From the NCBI GenBank assembly GCA_037045145.1, contig JBAOIA010000011.1:1488001-1552000 (forward strand): a stretch of DNA of 64,000 nucleotides, given 5' to 3'. Position 1 is the first letter of the stretch. The number at the start of each line of letters is the position of its first letter. The notes beneath the pieces were generated by a model. The model worked only from the letters and a program-made list of their open reading frames with translations, made no database searches and had not been told where the DNA came from. Below, piece by piece: positions 27,662 to 37,261 of this stretch. A program made the translations under genes and the position numbers. The stretch is from Bacteroidia bacterium (GTDB taxonomy: Bacteria; Bacteroidota; Bacteroidia; AKYH767-A; OLB10).

Positions 27662-30600
27662 ATGCTTAGAAACGTTTACTTAACATGCTTACTAACCTTG
27701 ATTTTCGGTAGTGCTGCATGGGCGCAATCAGGATCCATTAAAGGACGTGTATTAGACAAAACCACAAACGAACCATTACCATTTGCCAGTGTAATAGCTG
27801 TAATGAATGGGCAGCAGATGGGTGGTGCGCAAACTGACTTTGACGGAAATTTTACCATTAAACCTTTGGGTGCAGGAACATATTCTGTAAAAGCCACATT
27901 TGTTGGATATACTACTACAGAGGTAACCGGAGTTTTAGTGTCGGTAGATAAAATCACTTTCGCTGATGTTAAAATGGGCAAAGGTGCAGTAGATATCACT
28001 GCAGTGGAAGTTACAGCCTATAAAGTTCCATTAATTGATAAAGGTAATCCAGCAGTACAAACAACCATCACTCAGGAAGAAATAAAAGCCATCCCAACCC
28101 GTGATGTGCGTTCTGTTGCAGCAACCGCTGCCGGAGTTTTTCAACGCGATGAAGGTGATGATTTAAACGTTAGAGGTTCACGTGATGATGCAACAGATTA
28201 TTATATTGATGGGGTTAAAGTTCGTGGAAGCTCACAATTACCACAATCTGCTATTGAGCAGGTTACCGTAATTACCGGTGGTGTACCTGCACAGTATGGT
28301 GATGCAACCGGAGGTATCATCAGTATCACAACACGTGGTCCATCAAAGAAATTTACAGGTGGAATTGAGTTAGCTACATCAGAATTGACTGATAAATTCG
28401 GATATAATTTAGCAAGTGGTAATATTTCCGGACCGATATATATGAAAAAAGATAAGGATGGGAATAAGACCCCTGTTGTAGGTTTTTTCCTAGGTGTTGA
28501 AGGAGAGTGGATTAAAGATCCTGACCCATCAGCTATTGGAAGCAAACGTGTTAAAGGAAGTGTATTGTCTGATTTGGAAAGTAATCCTTTAATGCCTAAT
28601 CTGGTTAACGGTACTATAAATGGAACCCGTGCACGTTCTGAATTTATACATAGTTCTGATATTGAAACCTTGAAATATAAACCTAATACGCGTTCAGGAG
28701 AATACAAAGTGAGTGGTAATATTGATTTTCAACCGGCCAATAATATCAATATTAAAGTTGGGGGCTCTTATGATTACCACGATTACAGGGAATATACTTA
28801 CGCCTATTCTTTATTCAATTATAAAAATTATAGCAGACATATAACTAACGACTATCGTGGTTATTTACGTTTTACACAACGTTTTAACACTGAAGGAAAA
28901 GAAGGCTCAAAGTCAATTCTGAAAAATGTATATTATAGTTTACAGTTTGACTACAGTAAAGCTTTTGAATTAGTACAATCTGAGCAGCATAAAGACCGCT
29001 TATTTGATTATGGCTATTGGGGGCGTTTCAATACCTTACGCAGACCTGTATTTGCAGGTAATGAATTGTTAGGGTATTTGCCTTATCTGACCGTATTTAC
29101 ACCATCAGGCAACAACCCAAATACAGAGGCCTATACCAATCAATATCTTTCGTTTTTTGATGAAAATTATGCAGCACATGCCAATGAATATTATGAAACA
29201 GGTAACACAAGTCAATTTACCAATACAGCATATTACAGTAATCCCTTTGTAATTAGAGCTGGCGGTGGTTTAATTAACGGACAGCGTGCTGGTACTGTTT
29301 ATAGTATGTGGTATAATACAGGTCGTACCATAGATGGTTATAATTATATTGACAGAGATCAATACAGGGCTTCAGCAATGTTCTCGGCAGACATCAAGAA
29401 TCACGCAATTTCATTAGGCTTTGAATACGAACAGCGTGTTGACCGTCAGTTTAATATTGCACCTAGTGGGCTATGGACTTTCATGAACAACTATGCCAAT
29501 TTCTATTTGAACGAAGCAAACCCTGAAGCAGGAAGTTATACAATTAATGATACAATCTATCATCCAAACACCTATACCAACACTTCAGGACAAATAGGTT
29601 TTTATGAAAATGTTCGTAAGGAATTGGGCTTGTCAAATACAGAATATGTAGATGTGTTTAACTATGACCCTTCTAATTTTAGTTTATCTATGTTTTCTCC
29701 TGATGAATTAGGAACCAGTGGATTGACACTTTACTATGGTTATGATTACAAAGGAAATCGTCAGAAAACGCTTAGCCCATCGGCAACATTCGATAACTTC
29801 TTTAAGAAGGATGCGAATGGAGTTTATCAGCGTAATATTGCTGCTTTCCAGCCGATTTATCTGGCAGGTTATATTCAGGACAACTTCTCTATTAATGATC
29901 TTATCTTCAATGTTGGATTGCGTGTAGATCGTTTTGACGCCAATCAACGCGTTATGAAAGATCCTTATTTATTATATCAGGCTTATACAGCTGGCGAATT
30001 AAATTTTCAGCGTCCAGACAACATCGGCTCTGATTATGTAGTCTATGTATCAGATTTTAATGTAGATAAAAATACTTTGACAGCAAACGATATATTAGGT
30101 TACAGAAGTGGTGATCAGTGGTATGATAAGAATGGTGTTGCATTAACTGATCCAAGGATTCTTGAAAGGCAGAGTTCCTCTGCCCGCGTATTACCTTTGC
30201 TGGTGAATAAAGATGATGATATTAAGAGTGGTAACTATGAGGCAAGTAAGACTTTCAAAGACTATGAGCCTCAATTAACCTTTATGCCACGTGTTGCTTT
30301 TCAGTTTGATATTAACGATCAGGCGCAGTTTTTTGCTAACTACTCTATTTTAACACAACGTCCTGCCGGTCGTTTAAGAAATGACCCTTGGGCTTATTAT
30401 AATTTTGAGCAAGGAAGTACCATTAGCAATCCAAATCTGAAACCTGAAAAAAGTATAAACTATGAATTGGGCTTCCGTCAGATATTGAGCCGTAGTTCTG
30501 TAATTACAATTTCTGCATTCTATCGTGAACTAAAGCAAATGCTTCAATTGAGAAATATTTTCTTTTCTTATCCCGGTTCCGGATACACAACTTTCGATAA

Positions 30601-31354
30601 TATTGATTTTGGTACTGTTAAAGGTTTAACTTTAGGCTACGACCTTAGAAGAACAGGTAATGTTCGTCTTGGTGCAAGCTATACACTTCAGTTTGCTGAC
30701 GGTACAGGCTCTAATGATATTTCAGGAGCTGATTTGTTAAGTACCGGACAAGCAGGTTTGAGAGTAATTCTACCACTTGATTTTGATCAGAGACATAACA
30801 TCACAGTATCTTTTGACTATCGTTATCAGGAAGGCAAAAATTATAACGGTCCTGTGTTGTTTGGTAAACAAATTTTTGCCAATACCGGAGCACGTCTCGA
30901 ATTTAAAGCAGGCTCAGGAACGCCTTACAGCCGACAATACACCCCAACGTTTGAAGGAAATAATATTGGTGTTCAAACACAGGGCAACTCTAAAATTAAG
31001 GGTGATATCAACTCGGCACGTCTTCCATGGAACAGTCGTTTTGACCTGAAAGTGGATAAAGATTTTGCTTTGAATTTCGATAAAGATAAAAAGACAAAAT
31101 ATTACTTAAATGTATATGTTCAGGTGCAAAACCTGTTAAATCAGAAAAACATAATCAGTGTGTATCGTTATACCGGAAATGCTGACGATGATGGTTATTT
31201 GGGTTCCAATTTAGGTCAAGATTATCTTGAAAGTCTCCAAGCTTCCGGTGGCGACCCTCAGGCATTCTCTGATTTATATGCAGTAAAAATTAACAATCCT
31301 GATAATTATGCACGTCCGAGAACTGTTCGTGTAGGTTTATCATTTAACTTTTAA
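27662..31354 (+). CDS. TonB-dependent receptor with carboxypeptidase-regulatory-like domain
   Basis: A 1230-residue outer-membrane protein: signal peptide ending in SAAWAQ, a CarboxypepD_reg-like domain (~24-110: GSIKGRVLDKTTNEPLPFAS), a plug domain (~130-225: GVFQRDEGDDLNVRGSRDDA, DYYIDGVKVRGSS, AQYGDATGGIISITTRG) and a barrel ending in YARPRTVRVGLSFNF. It is the first gene of an operon with the 1398-residue surface protein (38-bp gap) and the PorV-like gene. This order recurs in Bacteroidota surface loci, so the receptor may work with, or anchor, the downstream protein; the substrate is unknown. Confidence 0.92.
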   Translation: MLRNVYLTCLLTLIFGSAAWAQSGSIKGRVLDKTTNEPLPFASVIAVMNGQQMGGAQTDFDGNFTIKPLGAGTYSVKATFVGYTTTEVTGVLVSVDKITFADVKMGKGAVDITAVEVTAYKVPLIDKGNPAVQTTITQEEIKAIPTRDVRSVAATAAGVFQRDEGDDLNVRGSRDDATDYYIDGVKVRGSSQLPQSAIEQVTVITGGVPAQYGDATGGIISITTRGPSKKFTGGIELATSELTDKFGYNLASGNISGPIYMKKDKDGNKTPVVGFFLGVEGEWIKDPDPSAIGSKRVKGSVLSDLESNPLMPNLVNGTINGTRARSEFIHSSDIETLKYKPNTRSGEYKVSGNIDFQPANNINIKVGGSYDYHDYREYTYAYSLFNYKNYSRHITNDYRGYLRFTQRFNTEGKEGSKSILKNVYYSLQFDYSKAFELVQSEQHKDRLFDYGYWGRFNTLRRPVFAGNELLGYLPYLTVFTPSGNNPNTEAYTNQYLSFFDENYAAHANEYYETGNTSQFTNTAYYSNPFVIRAGGGLINGQRAGTVYSMWYNTGRTIDGYNYIDRDQYRASAMFSADIKNHAISLGFEYEQRVDRQFNIAPSGLWTFMNNYANFYLNEANPEAGSYTINDTIYHPNTYTNTSGQIGFYENVRKELGLSNTEYVDVFNYDPSNFSLSMFSPDELGTSGLTLYYGYDYKGNRQKTLSPSATFDNFFKKDANGVYQRNIAAFQPIYLAGYIQDNFSINDLIFNVGLRVDRFDANQRVMKDPYLLYQAYTAGELNFQRPDNIGSDYVVYVSDFNVDKNTLTANDILGYRSGDQWYDKNGVALTDPRILERQSSSARVLPLLVNKDDDIKSGNYEASKTFKDYEPQLTFMPRVAFQFDINDQAQFFANYSILTQRPAGRLRNDPWAYYNFEQGSTISNPNLKPEKSINYELGFRQILSRSSVITISAFYRELKQMLQLRNIFFSYPGSGYTTFDNIDFGTVKGLTLGYDLRRTGNVRLGASYTLQFADGTGSNDISGADLLSTGQAGLRVILPLDFDQRHNITVSFDYRYQEGKNYNGPVLFGKQIFANTGARLEFKAGSGTPYSRQYTPTFEGNNIGVQTQGNSKIKGDINSARLPWNSRFDLKVDKDFALNFDKDKKTKYYLNVYVQVQNLLNQKNIISVYRYTGNADDDGYLGSNLGQDYLESLQASGGDPQAFSDLYAVKINNPDNYARPRTVRVGLSFNF

Positions 31355-31392
31355 TCTCAGACTTAATTAAAATATTTAAAAACAAATTACAA

Positions 31393-34143
31393 ATGATTAA
31401 TAAGAGTTGTATTTCCGTTTTTCTGGCAGCAGTATTTACTGTTGGCTCCTCATCAGCCAAGGAGAATATAGGCCAGAAGCCGGTACATAAAGGCAATGTT
31501 GTAAAAAATTCGTCATTGAGAATTACAGCCCCCTGTAATGAGCCTACAGCACAAACAGATTTGCAGATAAACAACGTGCGGGCACGAATATTTTCTGCCG
31601 GAGATATGTGGTGGAACTTGGTAGATGGATCCAACTCAAAGGCAGAATATGAAATACCCAAGGGCACAGGCAAGACATCACTTTTTGCAGGTTCTGTTTG
31701 GATAGGCGGCTACGATGCCACAGGAAACCTAAAGGTAGCAGGACAGACCTACAGACAGAGTGATGCGAATGACTTTTTTACCGGTCCAATAGGTGTTCAG
31801 GGCGGAAATATGAGCACAGATGTTTCCATCTGTAATCAGTACGACAGAATATGGTCGGTAACCAAACAACAGGTACGAGATTTTGTGGCAACAGGCGTGG
31901 CTACACGCGACATCAGAGAATGGCCGGGTAATGGCGACCAATCAAGAGGAGAATTGCAGCTGCTTGCACCGTTTGAAGATGTAAACGGAGATGGATTGTA
32001 TATACCGGACAGTGGAGATTATCCACGTTATTTGCTCAGTGGCGAATATCCAGCCCCCAGCGACCCTAATAAGTTGCCATGTGATGATTATATTTTCGGA
32101 GATCAGACCTTGTGGTGGGTATTTAATGATATAGGAAACATTAAAAAAGAAACCAATAGTGCGGCCATCGGCCTTGAGTTCAGAGCGCAGGCATTTGCCT
32201 TCAGCACGGATGATGAGATCAACAACATGACATTTTATAAGTATCAAATCATCAATCGTAGCAATCAGTCATTCGATAGTACATACTTTGGCTGGTGGGT
32301 TGACCCTGATTTGGGCGATGCTTATGATGATTATGTAGGTTGTGATGTGAATCTGGGATTGGGTTTTTGTTATAATGGCGACCCGGATGATGGAAGCGGA
32401 ACTATAGATGGTTATGGAATAAATCCACCGGCCGTAGGAGCCGACTTTTTTCAGGGCCCATTAGCCGACCCTAATGACGGTATTGACAACGACAGAGATG
32501 GAGTAGTAGATGAGCCGGGCGAACAAATCATCATGTCGCAGTTTGGTTATTATGAAAATGATTATAGTGTTTATGGAAACCCACAGGTTTTTGATGATTA
32601 CTATCAGTATCTTACCGGTTCCTGGAAGAATGCTATCCGATGGACTCGCGATGGTGCTAATGGTCGTACACCCCCTTCACCTTCAACCCCCATCACTGAG
32701 TATATGTTCCCCGGCACAACCGACCCTGCATTTCCTGGCAGCAACTGGACAGAGGCAACAGCTAATAATACGCCATTTGACAGAAGGTTTATACAATCAG
32801 CCGGAACATTTACCCTTCAGCCCGGAGCAGTAAACTATATTACAACAGGTATGGTATGGGCACGTGCCAACAACGGAGGTCCGCTTGCCTCAGTAGATTT
32901 ATTAAAACTGAGCGACAACAAAGCACAGGGCTTGTTTGATGTATGTTTCAAAACATTGGATGGTCCTGATGCACCGGATGTGCAGATAACAGAGTTAAAC
33001 AATAAAGTTATTTTGTCGCTAAAGAACTTCAATAATGATAGGATAGAAAAATACTCACAGTTGGATCCATCGATTCCAACATTGGTGCAGCCCGATGAAG
33101 AGCAACGTAAGTTTAAGTTTCAGGGATATCTGGTGTTTCAGTTGAAAAATGCGAGCATCAACACCTCAGATATATTTGATCCATCAAAAACAACATCAAC
33201 CAGCATACTGAGTGGAGACAATTTCAAATTGTTATATCAGGTAGATATAAAAGATACAGTAAGTAATCTGATAAACTATTTTTGGGCACCTGAATTACCG
33301 GGCTACCGCCCATTGACAGTGGCATTTAATCCCGATCAGTTAACAGGAACAAACAGTGGATTAAAGCATAGCTTTGTCATAGACAAGGATGCCTTTACCA
33401 ACAAACCATTAGTAAATCATAAGGCATATTATTATGTAGTTGTTAGTTATGCCTACAACAACTTTAAGCCATTTGAGTACATAGTACCCAACTCATCAAA
33501 CTTCACACAGCAGAAACCCTTCAAGGTAGGCAGAAACAACATTAAAGTAATGTCGGCCATACCTCATGCGCAAGAAGTAGAGCATAACGGATTGGTGTTT
33601 AACTCAGAAGTGGGAGATGGATTAAAGATAACCCGATTGGAAGGCTCAGGCAATGGAGGATTACTCATAGACATGACAGATGCTTCGGCATCAGAAGCGT
33701 TGAATGCACCCTATGTTGTATCCAATCCTGTATATGAATTGGGCAAAGGGCCGTTGAATGTAACGGTATATGATCCATTATATACAACAACGGGATATTT
33801 TGACATGAAGTTTACCGGAGTTAGCGGAAGCGATAAATGGAGCATTTATGAAACAGTAACCCAATCGGTAGATACGGCAACATTTGAATTGCAGCAACCC
33901 AATAGCCAGATTATTCAAACGGTAGATCCTAATGATGTAAGCAAGGTTTACGAATGGGGATTAACGGCAGACATCAGCAATGCAGTAATAGAAGCAGGTA
34001 ATACAGATGCAATCAATAATGGCTTGTTGGATCAGAGTTTAACGTATGCCAACCCAGATGCATCATGGTTAGGTGGTGTAGCCGACAGAGATTCGAAGTG
34101 TGGCCGATGCCAGAGACTGGATACGCAGTGGCACAGCCCCTAA
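31393..34143 (+). CDS. Large secreted surface protein, copy 1, N-terminal part (frame-shifted gene)
   Basis: The first 916 codons of a gene whose intact paralogue lies at 37262-41458. It has a signal peptide (MINKSCISVFLAAVFTVGSSSA), SVWIGGYDATGNLKVAGQTY, a calcium-binding-like acidic stretch (DGIDNDRDGVVDEPGE) and long beta-rich regions. After the TCG codon at 34093, one extra base (within 34096-34102) shifts the frame and it ends ~16 codons later at 34143. The rest is read in the next frame (34100-35590). Correcting one base gives 1398 residues, exactly the length of copy 2. Predicted to be exported and surface-bound; function unknown. Confidence 0.85.
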   Translation: MINKSCISVFLAAVFTVGSSSAKENIGQKPVHKGNVVKNSSLRITAPCNEPTAQTDLQINNVRARIFSAGDMWWNLVDGSNSKAEYEIPKGTGKTSLFAGSVWIGGYDATGNLKVAGQTYRQSDANDFFTGPIGVQGGNMSTDVSICNQYDRIWSVTKQQVRDFVATGVATRDIREWPGNGDQSRGELQLLAPFEDVNGDGLYIPDSGDYPRYLLSGEYPAPSDPNKLPCDDYIFGDQTLWWVFNDIGNIKKETNSAAIGLEFRAQAFAFSTDDEINNMTFYKYQIINRSNQSFDSTYFGWWVDPDLGDAYDDYVGCDVNLGLGFCYNGDPDDGSGTIDGYGINPPAVGADFFQGPLADPNDGIDNDRDGVVDEPGEQIIMSQFGYYENDYSVYGNPQVFDDYYQYLTGSWKNAIRWTRDGANGRTPPSPSTPITEYMFPGTTDPAFPGSNWTEATANNTPFDRRFIQSAGTFTLQPGAVNYITTGMVWARANNGGPLASVDLLKLSDNKAQGLFDVCFKTLDGPDAPDVQITELNNKVILSLKNFNNDRIEKYSQLDPSIPTLVQPDEEQRKFKFQGYLVFQLKNASINTSDIFDPSKTTSTSILSGDNFKLLYQVDIKDTVSNLINYFWAPELPGYRPLTVAFNPDQLTGTNSGLKHSFVIDKDAFTNKPLVNHKAYYYVVVSYAYNNFKPFEYIVPNSSNFTQQKPFKVGRNNIKVMSAIPHAQEVEHNGLVFNSEVGDGLKITRLEGSGNGGLLIDMTDASASEALNAPYVVSNPVYELGKGPLNVTVYDPLYTTTGYFDMKFTGVSGSDKWSIYETVTQSVDTATFELQQPNSQIIQTVDPNDVSKVYEWGLTADISNAVIEAGNTDAINNGLLDQSLTYANPDASWLGGVADRDSKCGRCQRLDTQWHSP

Positions 34144-35590
34144 TGATATAGGCGGAGCAGACAACAATCAGGTATATGAAGGCTTGATAGGCGGCACCTG
34201 GGCGCCCTATAAATTGGCAAACAAAGTAGATGCACAATATGGACCCCGTTCATCGGCACATCAGGACAATCAGTTGAGCATGAGTGGAGCCAATGGAATC
34301 ACCAGTGTTGACGTAGTGTTTACGAGTGATAAGTCAAAATGGACCAGAGCGGTAGTATTGGAGATGGGACAGCCAACGAGTGCAACCATAGGCAATGCCC
34401 CCCGCTTCCAGAAACGCAGATCGGCATCAATAAATAAAGATGGGGGTAACAATCCCGGAGGCGCAGTATCAACAGATCCTAATGATCCGAACTATATAGA
34501 CAATGAAGGCATGGGCTGGTTTCCGGGTTATGCAATCAATATAGAAACAGGCGAGCGCTTGAACATAGCCTATGGCGAGAACTCGGTGTTTACGACAGAA
34601 AACAGTCAGGATATGCAGTGGAATCCAACATCAACAATGTTGGATGGCAATGGCAATCCGGTATTTGGTGGCATGCACTACATCTGGGTATTTGGCTCAA
34701 GAGTAACACAGGGGGCAAGAGATATAGGCAAGTACGATGCATGCGATAAATTCAATAGTTTAATCAAGAGCACATCGGCATCAGAGAGAAGAGATGCTTT
34801 GGCTAACATTATGTATGTGAGCATACCATTATTGAATCCGGGCAGAAGTTTATTAGAGACAGATGCCAAAGTAAGAATTCGTGTAGCTCGTCAGTACAGA
34901 ACGTTTAATACCAATTTCAATGCAGCATCTTATATCAATCAAACCGGCACAGGCTCGCCATTGACACGCGGCCAAACCTATGCAGTAGTAAGTGGTACAG
35001 TTACGGCAGCATTTAACAACAACAGCATCACATATTCACCGGGACAGACGATAACCATACCGACCGATGCCAATACCTTCCCCGATGCCTCGATAACTTC
35101 AGCAGCGGGAGTAGTTCTTGCACCAACGTTAAATGGCACCAATCCTTATTACAGATTGGATGAAGAAGGCATGTCACCTACATTTGATAATGCAGAAGTA
35201 GCAAAGGGTGCACTGAAGTTGGTGAATGTAGTTCCCAATCCATATTATGCATATTCATCTTATGATAAGTCAACGAATATGATGTGGGTAAAGATTACAA
35301 ACTTGCCGGCAAAATGTACAGTATCAATCTACACGATGAATGGAACATTGGTAAAACGATTCAATCGCAATTCAGGTCCAACGATAGATGGAGCAGCGAT
35401 AGGTTTGAGTCAGGGCACAGAGGCAGGCAGTGGAAATTCAGATACATCCATTGACTGGGATCTTACCAATGCGAGCAATGTTCCTATCAGCAGTGGTGTA
35501 TATCTGATACATGTAAAAGCACCGGGCTTGGGTGAGCGAACGCTTAAATGGTTTGGTGTTATGCGTCCGATAAGTTTAGATAGTTATTAA
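34100..35590 (+). CDS. Large secreted surface protein, copy 1, C-terminal part (frame-shifted gene)
   Basis: This holds the remaining ~495 residues of copy 1; homology to copy 2 begins around 34103 (DARDWIRSGTAPNDIGGADN). It carries the shared segment AVVLEMGQPTSATIGNAPRF and a C-terminal sorting-type Ig/FlgD-like domain: VVPNPYYAYSSYDKSTNMMW, VSIYTMNGTLVKRFNRN, SGVYLIHVKAPGLGERTLKW. The PNPYYA start and GVYxIHV end resemble T9SS-type C-terminal domains. The ATG at 34100 is probably not a genuine start. The PorV-like gene starts 29 bp downstream. Confidence 0.8.
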   Translation: MADARDWIRSGTAPNDIGGADNNQVYEGLIGGTWAPYKLANKVDAQYGPRSSAHQDNQLSMSGANGITSVDVVFTSDKSKWTRAVVLEMGQPTSATIGNAPRFQKRRSASINKDGGNNPGGAVSTDPNDPNYIDNEGMGWFPGYAINIETGERLNIAYGENSVFTTENSQDMQWNPTSTMLDGNGNPVFGGMHYIWVFGSRVTQGARDIGKYDACDKFNSLIKSTSASERRDALANIMYVSIPLLNPGRSLLETDAKVRIRVARQYRTFNTNFNAASYINQTGTGSPLTRGQTYAVVSGTVTAAFNNNSITYSPGQTITIPTDANTFPDASITSAAGVVLAPTLNGTNPYYRLDEEGMSPTFDNAEVAKGALKLVNVVPNPYYAYSSYDKSTNMMWVKITNLPAKCTVSIYTMNGTLVKRFNRNSGPTIDGAAIGLSQGTEAGSGNSDTSIDWDLTNASNVPISSGVYLIHVKAPGLGERTLKWFGVMRPISLDSY

Positions 35591-35619
35591 TAAACCTCCT
35601 AACCAAAATATATTGAAAT

Positions 35620-36672
35620 ATGACATATAAATTCAAAATAGCAGCTTTAGCAATTACATCGTTAATGCTATCTGCATCAGTTTTTGCAGGCAATGAAGAT
35701 CGTGTTGGACAATCCGGTGCCAATGAGTTAATTATTAACCCTTGGGTGAGAAGTGCAGGTTGGATGAATTGTAACACTTCTTCAGTTCGCGGATTGGAAG
35801 CTCAGTACCTGAACGTGGCCGGAACTGCTTTTGCAAAAAAGACAGAAATTGGTTTTACACATACCAATTGGCTAAAAGGAACAGGTATCAGCATTAATTC
35901 ATTTGGTATTACACAACATGTGGGAGAATCCGGAGCATTAACTTTAGGTATCATGTCTATGGATTTCGGTAATATTGAAATCACCACTCCAGAATCACCA
36001 GAAGGTGGAATTGGAACTTATAAACCTCAATTTCTTAATGTAGGATTATCTTATGCAAAAGCATTTTCGAATAGTATTTATGGTGGTTTAACTATAAAAA
36101 TTATTTCAGAAAGTGTTGCTGATGTACGTGCTTCAGGAATTGCTTTTGATGCAGGAATCCAATATGTAACAGGGTTTAACAAAGAAAAGGATAACCTTCG
36201 CTTTGGTATTGCTTTGAAAAATGTTGGAGCACCATTAAACTTTAAAGGTGATGGATTAGCATCAAAAGGATTCACTTCTGACCAGACATCGTTAACCATT
36301 TCACAACGTGCAGAGCGGTTTGAACTTCCTTCATTAGTAAATATCGGTGCCGCTTATGACTTTAAGTTTTTAGAAATGCATCGTATAACGCTGTCATCAA
36401 CATTTACATCTAATTCTTTCACACGCGATCAGACAGCAGTTGGTTTGGAGTATGGATTTAAAAAACTGTTTGCTATTCGTGCTGCTTATTCATTCGAAAG
36501 AAAAGGAACAAGTGAAGATGAATCATTGAATGTTTATAGTGGATTTGGTGCAGGTATAACAGTTGAAGCCCCAATAGGTAAAAGTGGAAAATCACTTGGA
36601 TTGGATTATTCTTATCGCCCAACTTATACATTTGATGGTACGCATGCCTTTGGTGTGATTTTCAAATTGTAA
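35620..36672 (+). CDS. PorV/PorQ family outer-membrane protein
   Basis: A 350-residue protein with signal peptide (ending SASVFAG) and an FadL-like beta-barrel pattern. Family features include WMNCNTSSVRGLEAQYLNVA, GTAFAKKTEIGFTHTNWL and a terminal strand HAFGVIFKL. PorV-type proteins act in type IX secretion as shuttles that carry substrates from the translocon to the attachment machinery. Its place right after a T9SS-like surface protein suggests a dedicated partner. The first seven codons are repeated exactly after copy 2 of the surface gene (41488). A terminator follows at 36699. Confidence 0.88.
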   Translation: MTYKFKIAALAITSLMLSASVFAGNEDRVGQSGANELIINPWVRSAGWMNCNTSSVRGLEAQYLNVAGTAFAKKTEIGFTHTNWLKGTGISINSFGITQHVGESGALTLGIMSMDFGNIEITTPESPEGGIGTYKPQFLNVGLSYAKAFSNSIYGGLTIKIISESVADVRASGIAFDAGIQYVTGFNKEKDNLRFGIALKNVGAPLNFKGDGLASKGFTSDQTSLTISQRAERFELPSLVNIGAAYDFKFLEMHRITLSSTFTSNSFTRDQTAVGLEYGFKKLFAIRAAYSFERKGTSEDESLNVYSGFGAGITVEAPIGKSGKSLGLDYSYRPTYTFDGTHAFGVIFKL

Positions 36673-36698
36673 TAACTATTTAATTTTTAAATTATTTT

Positions 36699-36733
36699 AA
36701 AGGAGGTCTTAACAGACCTTCTTTCATTTTTTT
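36699..36733 (+). terminator. Rho-independent terminator between the PorV-like gene and greA
   Basis: AAAGGAGGTCT (36699-36709), loop TAAC and AGACCTTCTTT (36714-36724) form an 11-bp stem with one G-T pair, followed by CATTTTTTT. The embedded AGGAGG is a stem arm, not a ribosome-binding site. Confidence 0.85.
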
Positions 36734-36748
36734 AATACCCACAAGAAG

Positions 36749-37219
36749 ATGTCTATTACGTATTTAACAGAAGAAGGATTAAAGAAGCTTCAGGATGAAC
36801 TTACACACTTGAAGACAGTTCAGCGACCCCTTATTTCAAAACAAATAGCTGAGGCAAGAGATAAAGGTGATTTATCAGAAAATGCAGAGTACGATGCGGC
36901 TAAAGACGCGCAAGGATTACTGGAATTGAAAATCAGTAAAATGGAAGAGCTGTTGAGCAGTGCACGTATTGTTGACGAGTCAAAAATAGATACTTCAAAA
37001 GTGTCTATTTTATCGAAAGTTAAAATTAAAAATTTAGCCAATAAGCAGGAAGTAGCATACACTTTGGTGGCAGAAAATGAGGCGGATTTAAAAGCTGGAA
37101 AAATTTCGGTAACTTCGCCAATTGGCAAGGGATTACTTGGAAAGAAGAAGGGAGAAGTAGCGGAGATTATAGTGCCATCAGGTAAAATGAACTTTGAAAT
37201 TATTTCAATTGACAGATAA
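36749..37219 (+). CDS. greA: Transcription elongation factor GreA
   Basis: A 156-residue protein: the N-terminal antiparallel coiled coil includes TEEGLKKLQDELTHLKTVQR and the acidic-tip region ARDKGDLSENAEYDAAKDAQ, followed by an FKBP-like C-terminal domain (SPIGKGLLGKKKGEVAEI). It stimulates RNA-polymerase cleavage of backtracked transcripts. It sits between the two copies of the surface protein gene. The downstream copy begins 42 bp after the greA stop with no visible terminator, so it is probably cotranscribed with greA. Confidence 0.97.
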   Translation: MSITYLTEEGLKKLQDELTHLKTVQRPLISKQIAEARDKGDLSENAEYDAAKDAQGLLELKISKMEELLSSARIVDESKIDTSKVSILSKVKIKNLANKQEVAYTLVAENEADLKAGKISVTSPIGKGLLGKKKGEVAEIIVPSGKMNFEIISIDR

Positions 37220-37261
37220 TTGTGTGGATGATTTTTGCTGAAATCGTTAAATAAAGCACAA

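Noticed and set aside
28201..28707. A 168-codon minus-strand frame inside the TonB receptor gene
   Set aside because: Antisense shadow of a well-supported coding sequence; no family features.
36699..36706. AGGAGG as ribosome-binding site of greA
   Set aside because: It is one arm of a terminator stem and lies ~45 nt upstream of the ATG.
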